Positions 5,455 through 6,178 of a stretch of DNA of 6,178 nucleotides are shown here, one piece after another. Under the pieces are notes generated by a model. It was given only the letters and a program-made list of their open reading frames with translations, did not search any database and was not told the origin of the DNA. The stretch is from positions 1 to 6,178 of the forward strand of contig JANYAA010000219.1 of assembly GCA_025355255.1 (NCBI GenBank). Direction: 5' to 3'. How positions within the stretch are numbered: the stretch's first letter is position 1; each line of letters starts with the position of its first letter. The translations under genes were made by a program, and so were the position numbers. This stretch comes from Chloroflexota bacterium. GTDB lineage: Bacteria; Chloroflexota; Limnocylindria; Limnocylindrales; CSP1-4.

Positions 5455-6178
5455 TGACCGAAGTTGCCCTGCCGCCCCACGACGTGGTGGATCTCGGCCT
5501 AGCCGATGAGGGCGTCCGCCGTATCGAGTGGGCCGAGCGCGAGATGCCGGTCCTGCGCCTGATCCGCGAGCGCTTTACGCGTGAGCAGCCGCTGGCCGGT
5601 CTCCGGATTGCCGCGTGCCTCCACGTCACCACCGAGACCGCCAACCTCATGCGGACGCTCAAGGCCGGTGGCGCCGACGTGTATCTGGCCGCCTCCAACC
5701 CGCTCTCCACGCAGGACTGGACGGCTGCAGCGCTGGTCAGGGACTACGGCATCGCCACCTACGCGCGCCGTGGCGAGGACCGCGATTCGTACTACACGCA
5801 CCTCAACGCCATCGCGGACATCCGCCCGCAGCTGACCATGGACGACGGCTGCGACCTGGTGTCCCTGCTCCACGAGCAGCGCCGGGACCTGCTGCCGGGC
5901 GTGCTGGCCGGAACCGAGGAGACCACCACGGGGGTGGTGCGGCTCCGCGCCATGGCCGCCGATGGCGCGCTGTCGTTCCCGGTGGTTGCCGTGAACGAGG
6001 CGCAGACCAAGCACATGTTCGACAACCGGTATGGCACCGGCCAGTCCACCATCGACGGCATCCTGCGCGCCACCAACCTGCTGATCGCCGGGCGCAACGT
6101 GGTGGTGGCGGGCTACGGCTGGGTTGGCCGCGGCATCGCCCTGCGGATGGCTGGGCACGGCGCCCACGTCACCATCAT
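5454..6178 (+). CDS. ahcY: S-adenosylhomocysteinase, 3' end cut by window
   Basis: This cytoplasmic NAD-dependent enzyme splits S-adenosylhomocysteine into adenosine and homocysteine, relieving product inhibition of methyltransferases. The window holds 241 codons of an expected 400-430; the end is missing because of the window edge, not a mutation. Family residues are present at human-enzyme numbering: His57 in [10 protein letters not shown], Asp131 in MDDG, Glu155-Glu156 in EETTTG, Lys186, Asp190 and Asn191 in [10 protein letters not shown]. The NAD-binding glycine motif GYGWVGRG (220-227) follows. SNPLSTQD (81-88), [11 protein letters not shown] (104-114) and NRYGTGQS (191-198) are the forms seen in archaeal and thermophilic bacterial enzymes rather than in the longer eukaryote-like type; the usual Cys195 is Thr195. 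The ATG overlaps the acetyltransferase TGA by one base and has a good ribosome binding site. It is the last visible gene of the apt operon. Confidence 0.96.
   Translation, partial: MTEVALPPHDVVDLGLADEGVRRIEWAEREMPVLRLIRERFTREQPLAGLRIAACLHVTTETANLMRTLKAGGADVYLAASNPLSTQDWTAAALVRDYGIATYARRGEDRDSYYTHLNAIADIRPQLTMDDGCDLVSLLHEQRRDLLPGVLAGTEETTTGVVRLRAMAADGALSFPVVAVNEAQTKHMFDNRYGTGQSTIDGILRATNLLIAGRNVVVAGYGWVGRGIALRMAGHGAHVTI

Overview
This GC-rich window is packed with genes that all read on the + strand. It holds five complete or nearly complete coding sequences plus the first part of a sixth, with very short intergenic gaps. No rRNA, tRNA, CRISPR array or mobile element was seen. High GC, GTG starts, an archaeal/thermophile-type S-adenosylhomocysteinase and an odd MtnA-family protein would fit an environmental, Chloroflexota-like bacterium (perhaps the Limnocylindria/CSP1-4 group). 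That placement is an inference from protein character, not a demonstrated assignment.

Region 1 (1-2381) contains an uncharacterised 281-residue protein with a PepSY-like C-terminal segment, followed after 34 nt by a multi-drug-type MFS exporter of about 14 membrane segments. The gap between them holds a perfect 8-bp inverted repeat whose 3' arm runs into the GTG start of the transporter.

Region 2 (2382-6178) looks like one tightly coupled operon: apt (adenine phosphoribosyltransferase), an MtnA-family (methylthioribose-1-phosphate isomerase/eIF2B-fold) protein, a two-part GNAT acetyltransferase, and ahcY (S-adenosylhomocysteinase, cut by the window edge). The last two junctions are one-base TGATG stop/start overlaps. 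Apt, MtnA and AhcY relatives all belong to the disposal of SAM by-products. AhcY hydrolyses S-adenosylhomocysteine, MtnA acts on methylthioribose-1-phosphate from methylthioadenosine, and Apt recovers the adenine that methylthioadenosine breakdown releases.

The most interesting point is that the MtnA-family protein keeps the fold motifs but has lost nearly all known MtnA active-site residues: catalytic Cys to Gly, catalytic Asp to Glu, RGA to HGS, Gln to Ile, Asn-Lys to Gly-Ile. It also carries an N-terminal extension of about 95 residues that begins with a twin-arginine-like motif, and an Ala/Glu-rich repetitive tail. It is therefore either a non-catalytic partner or regulator, or an enzyme with a changed reaction, sitting inside a SAM-recycling operon.
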